26,722 nucleotides of DNA from the IMG/VR virus record IMGVR_UViG_3300042883_000704, positions 1 through 26,722 of that record; one strand, given 5' to 3'. Below are positions 6,790 to 13,245 of this stretch, piece by piece (the first letter of the stretch is position 1; each line of letters starts with the position of its first letter). A model generated the notes under the pieces. The model did not search any database and was not told where the DNA came from. It saw only the letters and a program-made list of their open reading frames with translations. This stretch comes from a virus. The position numbers and the translations under genes are program-made.

Positions 6790-7175
6790 AGCAAACATTC
6801 TATCTAGTCCACGCCCAAGCCCGCGCCTTGGCACTCAGAGCGCTCCTGGCTGCGGCGGATGGAGTATGCATCACGATCGGTATGGTCACGAGATCACTGG
6901 AACAGAACGCGGCGATGTGGCCGATTCTAACTGGGTTTAGTAAACAACTTATGTGGCCGGTCAATGGAGAGATGGTCTACATGAATCAGGAAGAGTGGAA
7001 GGATGTGCTGACTTGTGCCTTCCGGCAAGAGACTCCCCGGATCGCTGCAGGGATGAACGGAGGCAACGTGATGCTGGGATATAGAACAAGCAAATTCACA
7101 AAGGAAGGATTCTCCGAGTGGCTGGAGTTTCTAAACGCCACCGCAGCGGATCGGGGCGTGGAGGTGGAAGCATGA
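6786..7175 (+). CDS. ninB: NinB-like recombination mediator (lambda Orf family)
   Basis: I place the start at GTG 6786, which overlaps the previous stop (GTGA); the upstream ATG would extend into the nuclease gene. The 129-residue protein matches the NinB pattern: a SLEQNAAMWPIL segment, then NQEEWKDVLTCAFRQE, a GNVMLGYRTSKFTKEGFSEWLEFL stretch and a RGVEVE end. This parallels the lambda protein (SLDQN, WK-V-TAALKQ, STSRM-EF-ELLE, ERGV). NinB/Orf binds single-stranded DNA and loads annealing protein in lambda Red recombination. It probably works with the exonuclease of the leftward operon. Confidence 0.85.
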   Translation: MKQTFYLVHAQARALALRALLAAADGVCITIGMVTRSLEQNAAMWPILTGFSKQLMWPVNGEMVYMNQEEWKDVLTCAFRQETPRIAAGMNGGNVMLGYRTSKFTKEGFSEWLEFLNATAADRGVEVEA

Positions 7176-7390
7176 AAACAATTATCCATGTCAATCAGCA
7201 CAAGATCCGGGCAAACATAAAAAACAATGCGTTCGAGCCGGTGCTGACTGTGAAGACTTACAAGTCCAACACATATGCCCACGAGGTTGGAATACTGGGT
7301 CCGTCTAAAGTTGTCTACTCCCCAAACAAACCGTTGTCATGCGGCGCAAGAGTCTGGATCGAGACTGAATGCGAGGTTGTTACAACATGA
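7172..7390 (+). CDS. small conserved phage protein, 72 aa
   Basis: The ATG at 7172 overlaps the NinB stop (ATGA) and has a GGAGGTGGA ribosome site; this start gives MKTIIHVNQHKIRANIKNN. The product is beta-rich, with VLTVKTYKSNTYAHEVGILGPSKVVYSPNKPLSCGARVWIETE. The HVNQHKIRAN and PLSCGARVWIET segments look like a conserved small phage protein of unknown function (from memory). It sits inside the coupled accessory operon between NinB and a helix-turn-helix protein. Confidence 0.75.
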   Translation: MKTIIHVNQHKIRANIKNNAFEPVLTVKTYKSNTYAHEVGILGPSKVVYSPNKPLSCGARVWIETECEVVTT

Positions 7391-7593
7391 TCCATCAAAC
7401 TCCCTACAGCGCCAGAGAATTACGTTTTGCGGCAGGGCTGACTATCCCTGAGTTGTCTGGTCGGACAAGAATATCCGAGACTGATTTAGCGTTAGCCGAG
7501 AGGGGATGGAGATTAACGTCAGAGCAGTGGGTGACAATTCAACACATCTGCAATCCACGAATCGAAAAATTTAGAATGAGTGCTAGAGGATGA
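7387..7593 (+). CDS. small HTH protein, 68 aa
   Basis: The ATG at 7387 overlaps the preceding stop. Residues 6-40 (YSARELRFAAGLTIPELSGRT, then ISETDLALAERGWR) follow the XRE helix-turn-helix pattern: an A-G-L-T turn and a final E-R-G. It is close to a minimal DNA-binding domain with a short tail. It could regulate later genes or bind operator-like sites, but no target is evident. Its stop overlaps the next start. Confidence 0.7.
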   Translation: MIHQTPYSARELRFAAGLTIPELSGRTRISETDLALAERGWRLTSEQWVTIQHICNPRIEKFRMSARG

Positions 7594-7850
7594 CCACTAA
7601 AGACAAATGCATCCTGGGGTTCCTCGTTACATTTTTTTTCATGATGTGCTTGTTGCAGTACTACTCGCATAAGACATCGAGAGCGGCGCATAACAAAGAA
7701 CACAAAGAATGGATTCTCTCAGAACAGCGGACATGCGCTGATGGGGCAAGGTACTCAGTGATTAAGTTGGACGGGTCGCTCACATGTGTCTACGACGACC
7801 GGAGTAGGTACGGGTGGGCTGATCGCAGCAAAAAGGTTGAAATTAAATAA
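7590..7850 (+). CDS. small membrane-anchored protein, 86 aa
   Basis: The protein has a short polar N-terminus (MTTKDK), one hydrophobic helix at about residues 7-25 (CILGFLVTFFFMMCLLQYY) and a charged domain with two cysteines (C49 and C66 or close) that might form a disulfide if the C-terminus is periplasmic. It starts by overlapping the HTH gene stop and ends nine bases before the beta-helix gene, so the two may be made together. Function is unknown. Confidence 0.65.
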   Translation: MTTKDKCILGFLVTFFFMMCLLQYYSHKTSRAAHNKEHKEWILSEQRTCADGARYSVIKLDGSLTCVYDDRSRYGWADRSKKVEIK

Positions 7851-7859
7851 GAGGGGATT

Positions 7860-10070
7860 ATGAAAAAACTACTGAAAACATTATTTGTAATTGCAGCGCT
7901 CGGATCCGGGGTGGCACAGTCCGCTACTTACTACGTCGATGGGCGCGCTGGGATGGGCAGTGACGCGGCTAGTGGTCTGATCGGGCAGCCGTGGGCGACG
8001 CTGAATAAGTTACTCGTCAAATCACCGGCGCTAACTGCCGGAGACACTGTAATTTTAATGTGCGGGAGCGTCTGGCGTGAGTCGCTTACGATCGGTGGGG
8101 CGGGCGGTAACTCCACCTCGCCAATTACGATACGCGCAGAGACCGGGTGTACTGATGCTACTCGACCCGAGATCAATGGCTCGACCCCTATTACTACAGC
8201 CTGGACTCGAGTGGGCGTAACCAGTACATATTCGACGCCTCTCACGGCGACGTGGGTTCGCCAAGTTTTTGTGAATGGCCGATATTTGACCATTGCGCGG
8301 TACCCCGCTACTGGGTTTTTGGTGCCAATCCCAGGCAGCGCGGGGACTTTAGCTGCGGGCGTGGCGACACTGACAGACACTGCGGGCATCGGGGCGATGG
8401 TGGCGGCTGCAGGGGCATCAACTGTCCCGACAACTACGCCGGTTACTGACGATAATATAGCGGGCGGTGCTGCGATTTACATTCGTACTGTTGGCTGGAT
8501 TGTTGAAAGCGCTACCGTCAGCGCGACCGGTGGGATTACTGCGGGGAACACAGTTTTGAACATGGCCCCAGGCTCTTTCCAAGGGGTGGGGCAAACGGCA
8601 CTAGCGTACCAGCCTGGAACAAAACCCGGGGGCGTAAACGCTGCTGGATATTATCTGGTAAATAAGTTATGGATGCTGTCCGCGGCTCCTGGCTGGTATC
8701 ACGATGGCACAACATTGTATGTTCACCTCCCTGATGGAACAGCCCCGTCTAGCACCTCAGTAGGGCGCGTAGTCGAGGTATCTACAACCCCCCGCAACTA
8801 CGGTATTCAGTTAACTAATCAGCCGTATGTGAATATCAGCGGGATCAGGGTAAAACAGTTTGGGATGGATGGCATCATCGTGAGTAGCACAGAGTCAAAT
8901 TCAACTCTGAACCAGCACACTTTCAATGATATGCAAGTGCTGAACTCTGGGCAGAATGGAATCACATTCGCTAACGGTGCAGCCTCGCCGAACGGCCCGA
9001 CCGGAACAGTTAGCAACTCATATATTAATGAGAGCGTCATCGACGGGGTAAACCTATATTATACAAATAACGTCAACGTGATTAATAACCGGATCGAGAA
9101 CTCCGGTGTTACTGGCGGTCCTTTTAGAAGCAGGGGCGCGATTTGGGGTATGCAATCTAATAATATGGTCGCGACCGGGAACTCCATTTCACGGAGTGGC
9201 TACATCGGGATTCGCTTCCAAGGGAATGCTACCGTAAAAAACAACATAATCAAAGACTCATGCTTGGTACTCGATGATTGCGGTGGGATTTACGGATGGA
9301 ACAACCTAAATTCTATTCCGCTGAATTCTGTCATCTCAAATAATATTATTGAGAATGTGTACGGGAATCGATATGGAGATCCTGATTCTTTTACCGGAGC
9401 CACGGGGATTTATCTGGATGATACTGCGAGTTACGTCCAGGTTCGCGGGAATACCATTATCAATGCTGGGCAAGGGCTATACACCCACAATGGTTGGAAA
9501 AATGTTTTTGATAGTAATGTGATCGCTTATCCTCGCGTCGTCGCGATGGTGTCTGCGTTCGATTACATCACGCTTCAAAGTTTCTACCAGCAAGGGAATA
9601 TTTTTTCTAACAACACGGTGCTAAGTGGTAACCACCCAAATTTACAAATGTATTTTCATCTAGGCAGGCTCCCGTCAGAGAATATTACATCTGGCTTCCC
9701 TTTCCCGGTGCAAATCATGACGGCGAATAAGTACAGCGGGAATAGCGCGAACACCTTGATGTTTGTAAGGTCGATGGTTGGTACCTCGGGGTTTTCTGGT
9801 ACTGGGTCAGGCTCCACCGGCCCGGAGACTTTCGCGACGTTAGTGGGTAAAGCGAACCACGGCACATACCGCGTGATGCGGAAAGCCGCCGGGCTGATCG
9901 TGAATAAAACCGCAGCAAGCGTTAGCTATAACTGCGTCGCCTCCTCGTCTGGGATCACGATGTGGGAACTGAAGACCACTGACTGTCTCAATGCAAAGAA
10001 TTTCAACGGGACGAAAATTAAATACCCGGTCACGATCCCGCCCTACTCATCGCTGCCAGTATTCCAGTAG
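7860..10070 (+). CDS. secreted right-handed beta-helix protein, probable polysaccharide-acting moron
   Basis: The 736-residue product starts with a standard Sec signal peptide (basic MKKLLKT, hydrophobic LFVIAALGSGV, cleavage expected after AQSA). The mature protein begins TYYVDGRAGMGSD, a common opening of pectate-lyase-like parallel beta-helix proteins. Residues about 310-560 hold many N-x-I/V-x-x-N turns (NVNVINNRIENSG, NATVKNNIIKDSC, SVISNNIIENVYG, VQVRGNTIINAG), typical of PbH1 coils. The C-terminus is Gly/Ser-rich, then a small beta domain. Related folds cleave or bind polysaccharides. A signal peptide is not expected for a tail spike assembled in the cytoplasm, so lysogenic conversion is plausible. 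A weak SD (GAGGGGAT) precedes the start. Confidence 0.75.
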   Translation: MKKLLKTLFVIAALGSGVAQSATYYVDGRAGMGSDAASGLIGQPWATLNKLLVKSPALTAGDTVILMCGSVWRESLTIGGAGGNSTSPITIRAETGCTDATRPEINGSTPITTAWTRVGVTSTYSTPLTATWVRQVFVNGRYLTIARYPATGFLVPIPGSAGTLAAGVATLTDTAGIGAMVAAAGASTVPTTTPVTDDNIAGGAAIYIRTVGWIVESATVSATGGITAGNTVLNMAPGSFQGVGQTALAYQPGTKPGGVNAAGYYLVNKLWMLSAAPGWYHDGTTLYVHLPDGTAPSSTSVGRVVEVSTTPRNYGIQLTNQPYVNISGIRVKQFGMDGIIVSSTESNSTLNQHTFNDMQVLNSGQNGITFANGAASPNGPTGTVSNSYINESVIDGVNLYYTNNVNVINNRIENSGVTGGPFRSRGAIWGMQSNNMVATGNSISRSGYIGIRFQGNATVKNNIIKDSCLVLDDCGGIYGWNNLNSIPLNSVISNNIIENVYGNRYGDPDSFTGATGIYLDDTASYVQVRGNTIINAGQGLYTHNGWKNVFDSNVIAYPRVVAMVSAFDYITLQSFYQQGNIFSNNTVLSGNHPNLQMYFHLGRLPSENITSGFPFPVQIMTANKYSGNSANTLMFVRSMVGTSGFSGTGSGSTGPETFATLVGKANHGTYRVMRKAAGLIVNKTAASVSYNCVASSSGITMWELKTTDCLNAKNFNGTKIKYPVTIPPYSSLPVFQ

Positions 10071-10072
10071 CC

Positions 10073-10255
10073 ATGAGGTGTTTGAAGTGCGGTGGTGAGA
10101 TGCTCCCCGGCAAAGCGATACAGCAAACTTGGGTTGGGGAGCCAGACTTTCTAAACGGGCGGGTGGTCACTATGTCGCCTGGCGGACCCGGCCAATTAAT
10201 AGATTGCGAGAAGTGCGTTAGTTGTGGGTGGTCAATCACGGTGCCTGCAGAGTGA
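10073..10255 (+). CDS. small zinc-ribbon protein, 60 aa
   Basis: The protein has two CxxC knuckles, CLKC near the N-terminus and CVSC near the C-terminus, with conserved-looking GKAIQQTWVGEPDF and SPGGPGQLIDCEKC segments between them. This resembles a widespread small phage zinc-ribbon protein of unknown function. Its stop overlaps the GTG start of NinG, so the two are translationally coupled. It begins two bases after the beta-helix gene ends. Confidence 0.75.
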   Translation: MRCLKCGGEMLPGKAIQQTWVGEPDFLNGRVVTMSPGGPGQLIDCEKCVSCGWSITVPAE

Positions 10256-10758
10256 AACTGAAGAAGTGCAAAGTATGCAAGTGTCCGTTTCAGCCCGTGA
10301 GGCCGTTGCAATACGTTTGCGGATGGGAATGCGCTTCGGATCTCAAGACGTACAGGCCGGTGAAGGTTAAGAAGCCGAAGGCAAGTGCCAAGACGCTCAC
10401 AGATCACGTCAAGGACACTCAGGTTGCGTGGAATAAGTATGTGAGGGTAAGAGACCACGATCTGCCGTGCGTTAGTTGTGGGGAGTGGAAGGACAAGTGG
10501 CACGCCGGGCATTACATGGCTACATCGATCCGGCCACAGTTGAGATTCCATCCTGACAATGTTCATAAACAGTGCTTGAGGTGCAACAACTTTCTAAGTG
10601 GGAATTTGATTTACTACAGGAAGGGATTGTTGAATCGAATTGGCGAAGAGAGAGTGGACTGGTTGGAGGGAGTACATGAGCCGGCACATTACACGATAGA
10701 CCAGTTGGCCAAGATTAAAGCGGATAGTAGAAGAATGACGAAAGAATTGGAAGGGTAA
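10252..10758 (+). CDS. ninG: NinG/Rap-like recombination nuclease
   Basis: The start is GTG 10252, overlapping the previous stop; an upstream ATG would lie inside the zinc-ribbon gene. The 168-residue product matches lambda NinG (Rap). An N-terminal zinc knuckle (C6, C9, C23, C27) and basic linker precede WNKYVRVRDHDLPCVSCG, then WHAGHY (H84, H87), a PQLRF segment, HKQCLRCNN (H105 to C111), a SGNLIYYR stretch and an RIGEERVDWLE helix. NinG is a structure-specific endonuclease acting on recombination intermediates. Its presence with NinB and an Exo-like protein points to a lambda-type recombination system. Confidence 0.9.
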   Translation: MKLKKCKVCKCPFQPVRPLQYVCGWECASDLKTYRPVKVKKPKASAKTLTDHVKDTQVAWNKYVRVRDHDLPCVSCGEWKDKWHAGHYMATSIRPQLRFHPDNVHKQCLRCNNFLSGNLIYYRKGLLNRIGEERVDWLEGVHEPAHYTIDQLAKIKADSRRMTKELEG

Positions 10759-10791
10759 AGAGTTATACATCATTAACAGAGTACCGGCGGC

Positions 10792-10866
10792 GCTCGTTAT
10801 ACCCCGGAATGCTGGTCCGGTTTCCTTGGACACTCCTAACCGAGCGATAGCCTCGGATTAACGAGC
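10792..10866 (+). ncRNA. candidate structured RNA, three-way junction
   Basis: An 8-base closing stem (GCTCGTTA 10792-10799, TAACGAGC 10859-10866) encloses two hairpins. Each has a 5-base stem and 7-base loop: CCGGA/TCCGG at 10804-10820 and CCGAG/CTCGG at 10840-10856. The 5' strand can also pair with 10837-10846 (TAACCGAGCG), giving a mutually exclusive fold. It lies in the gap after NinG, where lambdoid phages carry late regulatory elements. It is not a tRNA by loop sequence. Prediction is by eye only. Confidence 0.45.
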
Positions 10867-10891
10867 AAAGCTATGCATGTTGCGTCAGATT

Positions 10892-10916
10892 AATAACTTT
10901 TGCGTTATTTTATATA
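10892..10916 (+). promoter_or_regulatory. AT-rich inverted repeat and possible promoter before small late regulator gene
   Basis: AATAAC (10892-10897) and GTTATT (10904-10909) form an inverted repeat, followed by TATATA (10911-10916), a possible -10. No convincing -35 is placed at 17 bases. It precedes the gene at 10930 by a few bases, so the strong AGGAGGAG ribosome site lies immediately downstream. Confidence 0.3.
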
Positions 10917-10929
10917 AAGAGGAGGAGTT

Positions 10930-11187
10930 ATGACATTCACTTTCTTTCAATTAGCGTACCAACTAGGAGCAGTTGGATCTCAGATGACAGAGCGGGATTT
11001 GTGTTTGGTTCTAATCTCAATGTCTAGGGCGAATCTCATTAAACAGATGAATGACGGCTCTTATATCTTGACCGAACCGGGTGAGAAATATATGACATTG
11101 CATTACACTAAATCTGATGATGCAGCGCGTCTCGCTAAAGAGTTGATTTCAAAGTTTACTTCACAAAAGGGTGCATTGAATGCTTAA
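10930..11187 (+). CDS. small winged-helix-like protein, 85 aa
   Basis: The gene has an excellent ribosome site (GAGGAGGAG) and opens a new short unit after the structured gap. The product MTFTFFQLAYQLGAVG is followed by MTERDLCLVLISMSRANLIKQM, then a wing-like NDGSYILTEPGEKYM, and a charged helical tail. The pattern of helix, then L-I/V-x-x-x-x-DG-x-Y-x-LTxxGxxY, resembles small winged-helix regulators. Position before the terminase operon suggests a late transcription regulator, possibly the factor acting at the late promoter-like repeats, but there is no direct evidence. Confidence 0.55.
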   Translation: MTFTFFQLAYQLGAVGSQMTERDLCLVLISMSRANLIKQMNDGSYILTEPGEKYMTLHYTKSDDAARLAKELISKFTSQKGALNA

Positions 11188-11350
11188 TTTTTCTGAGAAG
11201 CAAATACAAAGAAATAATGCAAAGTTATTCGCCAAGTTCCTCCAGCCAGGCGAGTTGAATGTTCATAACGAACCAGAACCAAAACCAGATATCCCAACCG
11301 AAGAGGAGTTCCTCGCCTTCATCCGAGTGAGGAAGTGGCTAGGAATTTGA
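11180..11350 (+). CDS. small protein, 56 aa, before terS
   Basis: The frame starts at ATG 11180, overlapping the end of the preceding gene by eight bases, with an AAAAGGGTG ribosome site, and ends at TGA 11348-11350 inside the late promoter-like repeat. The product is MLNFSEKQIQRNNAKLFAKF, then a proline-rich linker (EPEPKPDIPTEEE) and a FLAFIRVRKWLGI end. The overlap and coherent composition favour a real gene. I do not recognise it. Confidence 0.55.
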   Translation: MLNFSEKQIQRNNAKLFAKFLQPGELNVHNEPEPKPDIPTEEEFLAFIRVRKWLGI

Positions 11351-11362
11351 TGTTTTAATTTA
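11349..11362 (+). promoter_or_regulatory. late promoter-like repeat, copy 2
   Basis: The core GATGTTTTAATTTA with flank GCTGACAGATACTCA lies 20 bases before the small terminase ATG. It is almost identical to copy 1 at 5597 over about 34 bases. A transcript starting just downstream would have a very short leader with no obvious ribosome binding site. Confidence 0.65.
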
Positions 11363-11382
11363 GCTGACAGATACTCAGACCA

Positions 11383-11931
11383 ATGACAAAAGAGTTGACG
11401 GCGCAGGGTTCCCAGTACATCGAGGAGTACATCCAAAATGGGGGGAACGCGAAGCAGGCAGCCCTATCCACAGGCTATACAAGCGCCCGCGCACCGGTCC
11501 AGGCGAATGTTGGCACTGAGTTAGTTAAGCGTGTCAAGAAGCTGGGTGAGAAGTACAAGATCAAGACTGGCAGGGTGCTGAAAGAGTACGCGCAGATCGC
11601 TTACTTCGATCCGCGAGAGTTGTTTGATAAGAAGACGGGGAAGCAAATCCCGATCCATCTACTCCCGGCGAATATCGCTGCAGTGATCTCAGGATTTGAG
11701 ATTGACGAGAACGGCACGCAGCGGTTGAAATTTTGCAGTAAGCATTCAGCATTAATTGAATTAGGTAAGTTCCTCAACCTTCCCGGTGCCAGAGAAGTGG
11801 TGGTGCAGGGCGGGGACACCTTTATCAATGTCTCAATGAATGACAAGGCTCGGAGAGTGGCATTCTTACTCCGATCCGCACTAGAGCAAGAAGAACCCGA
11901 GGACAGTCGGATACTGTCAGAGTCCATATAA
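11383..11931 (+). CDS. terS: terminase small subunit
   Basis: The 182-residue protein begins with an HTH-like DNA-binding region (QYIEEYIQNGGNAKQAALSTGY) and continues with VGTELVKRVKKLGEKYKIKTGRVLKEYAQIAYFDPRELFD, characteristic of Terminase_2 small subunits. A later segment, LIELGKFLNLPG, is also family-like. The protein recognises the packaging site and recruits the large subunit. It is placed 20 bases after late promoter-like copy 2 without a clear Shine-Dalgarno sequence. Unusually, the large subunit gene is about 6 kb downstream, separated by virion and spike genes. Confidence 0.85.
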   Translation: MTKELTAQGSQYIEEYIQNGGNAKQAALSTGYTSARAPVQANVGTELVKRVKKLGEKYKIKTGRVLKEYAQIAYFDPRELFDKKTGKQIPIHLLPANIAAVISGFEIDENGTQRLKFCSKHSALIELGKFLNLPGAREVVVQGGDTFINVSMNDKARRVAFLLRSALEQEEPEDSRILSESI

Positions 11932-11967
11932 ACAGCAGCCTTCGGGCATAAAATAAGGAGCATCACT

Positions 11968-12774
11968 ATGTCACGCATTTTATCTTCCATACATGATAGA
12001 AAACTGGGTCTTACCCATGAGGGTCAAGCACTCTGCCCCAAGGGATTCGTCTCGGGTGAACACGGTAAGCAGTTTCAAAATGAGTCACCCGACAAAGTTG
12101 TTCTGTTAGATGACTTCCTCGGCGATGTGGTCGCAGACCAGTGGAACAATGTAGAGGGCGCGGGTGGAAACACTGATGCAGCCATTGTGCCTGGTGCAAT
12201 TGGTGGAGTGCTACGGCTGGCCAGCGGCGCTACAGGTGTCAAGGCTACAGATATGGTGGGGGTTACTCATACCCTTGGCTGGAAAGCAATTAACGGTGGC
12301 CTAGCTTATCAAATTCGTTTCAAGCCAAACACCGCAATCGTTAACCGTTATATTTTTATTGGCCTAACGGACATCCTTACTGTTGAAGCGCCTATCACTT
12401 TGAGTGGCACAACCTTCACCGCTGCGGCTGATGATGCAGTGGGAGTTCTGTTCGATGTCGATGCGACTACCGACACCTATCGTCTAGTGGGCGTGAACGC
12501 AACGGTTAAGACCACGTTCGATACCGGCCTAGTTCCAGTGATCGACCAGTACGAAACATGGCGCATCGAAGTGACTAAAGCTGGCCTGGTAAGCTTCTTC
12601 CGAAATGGTCTCGCAGTTAACACCGGCACAACGCAGATCACTGCGAACGTCGGGACATCAATTGTGTTGACCCCTTGCGTCTACGCGTCAGTCAACTCAG
12701 CCGCTTCAAAGACTCTCGATGTCGACTACATCCATGTGTCGATGAATCGTGGCTTAGACGGCACCGCAGTTTAA
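11968..12774 (+). CDS. virion structural protein, lectin-like beta sandwich
   Basis: The 268-residue product begins MSRILSSIHDRKLGL and has a beta-sandwich pattern: VVLLDDFLGDVVADQWNNVEG, LAYQIRFKPNTAIVNRYIFIGL, VGVLFDVDATTDTYRLVGV and WRIEVTKAGLVSFFRNG. This resembles concanavalin-like lectin/glucanase folds often found in phage head or tail fibre proteins. No catalytic pair stands out. A good SD (AAGGAG) precedes it, and an intrinsic terminator follows at 12813. It could be a head fibre, decoration or spike-associated protein; the exact virion position is unknown. Confidence 0.6.
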   Translation: MSRILSSIHDRKLGLTHEGQALCPKGFVSGEHGKQFQNESPDKVVLLDDFLGDVVADQWNNVEGAGGNTDAAIVPGAIGGVLRLASGATGVKATDMVGVTHTLGWKAINGGLAYQIRFKPNTAIVNRYIFIGLTDILTVEAPITLSGTTFTAAADDAVGVLFDVDATTDTYRLVGVNATVKTTFDTGLVPVIDQYETWRIEVTKAGLVSFFRNGLAVNTGTTQITANVGTSIVLTPCVYASVNSAASKTLDVDYIHVSMNRGLDGTAV

Positions 12775-12812
12775 AGAGTTTCGCTTCGCTTCCTAACAGG
12801 GTTGCAAAGTTT

Positions 12813-12844
12813 AGGACACCTCCCACAAAGGGGTGTCCTTTTTT
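12813..12844 (+). terminator. intrinsic terminator
   Basis: AGGACACC (12813-12820) pairs with GGTGTCCT (12832-12839), extendable by two pairs, with loop CCACAAA and a T tract to 12844. It ends the terS unit, and late promoter-like copy 3 begins at the very next base. Confidence 0.9.
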
Positions 12845-12858
12845 GATGTTTTAATCCG
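12845..12858 (+). promoter_or_regulatory. late promoter-like repeat, copy 3
   Basis: GATGTTTTAATCCG follows directly on the T tract of the terminator at 12813-12844 and precedes the spike cassette by about 40 bases. The GATGTTTTAAT core is identical to copies 1, 2 and 5; the downstream flank is different. Confidence 0.65.
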
Positions 12859-12897
12859 CTCGAGTTAGCATCAAGAGGATTACGGAGACTCAAGAAT

Positions 12898-13245
12898 ATG
12901 GCAATCAGTTACGCGAAACGCGCACTACTTCCAAATCAATCTACTTCGACGTTCGATCCTCTCGGTCTCACTCTGAGCAACGTCGTAACGACCATCGTCA
13001 GTTCGCTCACGATCCCCGCTCTATCGACTTCTCAAACCGTCCGGCTGCTGAATGCCGGTACAGAAACAGTTTTTATTTTGATTAATGACGCGACTGAGGC
13101 GACATTGCTGAATGCGATGCCGCTCCTGGCTGGGTCGGCGGAAGTTTTCTTTGTGTCATCCGACGCAGTTGACGCCGTAGTCATCCAAACCATCGCAGCC
13201 AATACCGGCTCGACCCTCTACGCTACACTCGGCCGGGGTAACTAA
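12898..13245 (+). CDS. small virion-associated protein, 115 aa
   Basis: The start has GGATTACGGAG upstream. The product MAISYAKRALLPNQSTSTF is beta-rich and low in charge, with SSLTIPALSTSQTVRLLNAGTE and AMPLLAGSAEVFFVSSDAVDAVVIQT, ending in an Ala/Gly/Thr-rich stretch. This composition is usual for small phage decoration or fibre-adaptor proteins. It is the first gene after late promoter copy 3 and directly abuts the deacetylase spike gene, so it may be a spike partner. I cannot name a family. Confidence 0.6.
   Translation: MAISYAKRALLPNQSTSTFDPLGLTLSNVVTTIVSSLTIPALSTSQTVRLLNAGTETVFILINDATEATLLNAMPLLAGSAEVFFVSSDAVDAVVIQTIAANTGSTLYATLGRGN

Noticed and set aside
6486-6794. Minus-strand frame opposite the nuclease gene
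   Set aside because: The forward frame has catalytic motifs and overlaps neighbours in an operon; the reverse frame has no support.
10792-10866. tRNA gene
   Set aside because: Length and stem-loop geometry are tRNA-like, but there is no TTCRA T-loop, no standard D-loop and no 5-base anticodon stem in the right place.
11932-11967. Terminator between terS and the next gene
   Set aside because: Only a 3-4 base GCC-TTCG-GGC hairpin without a T tract is present.
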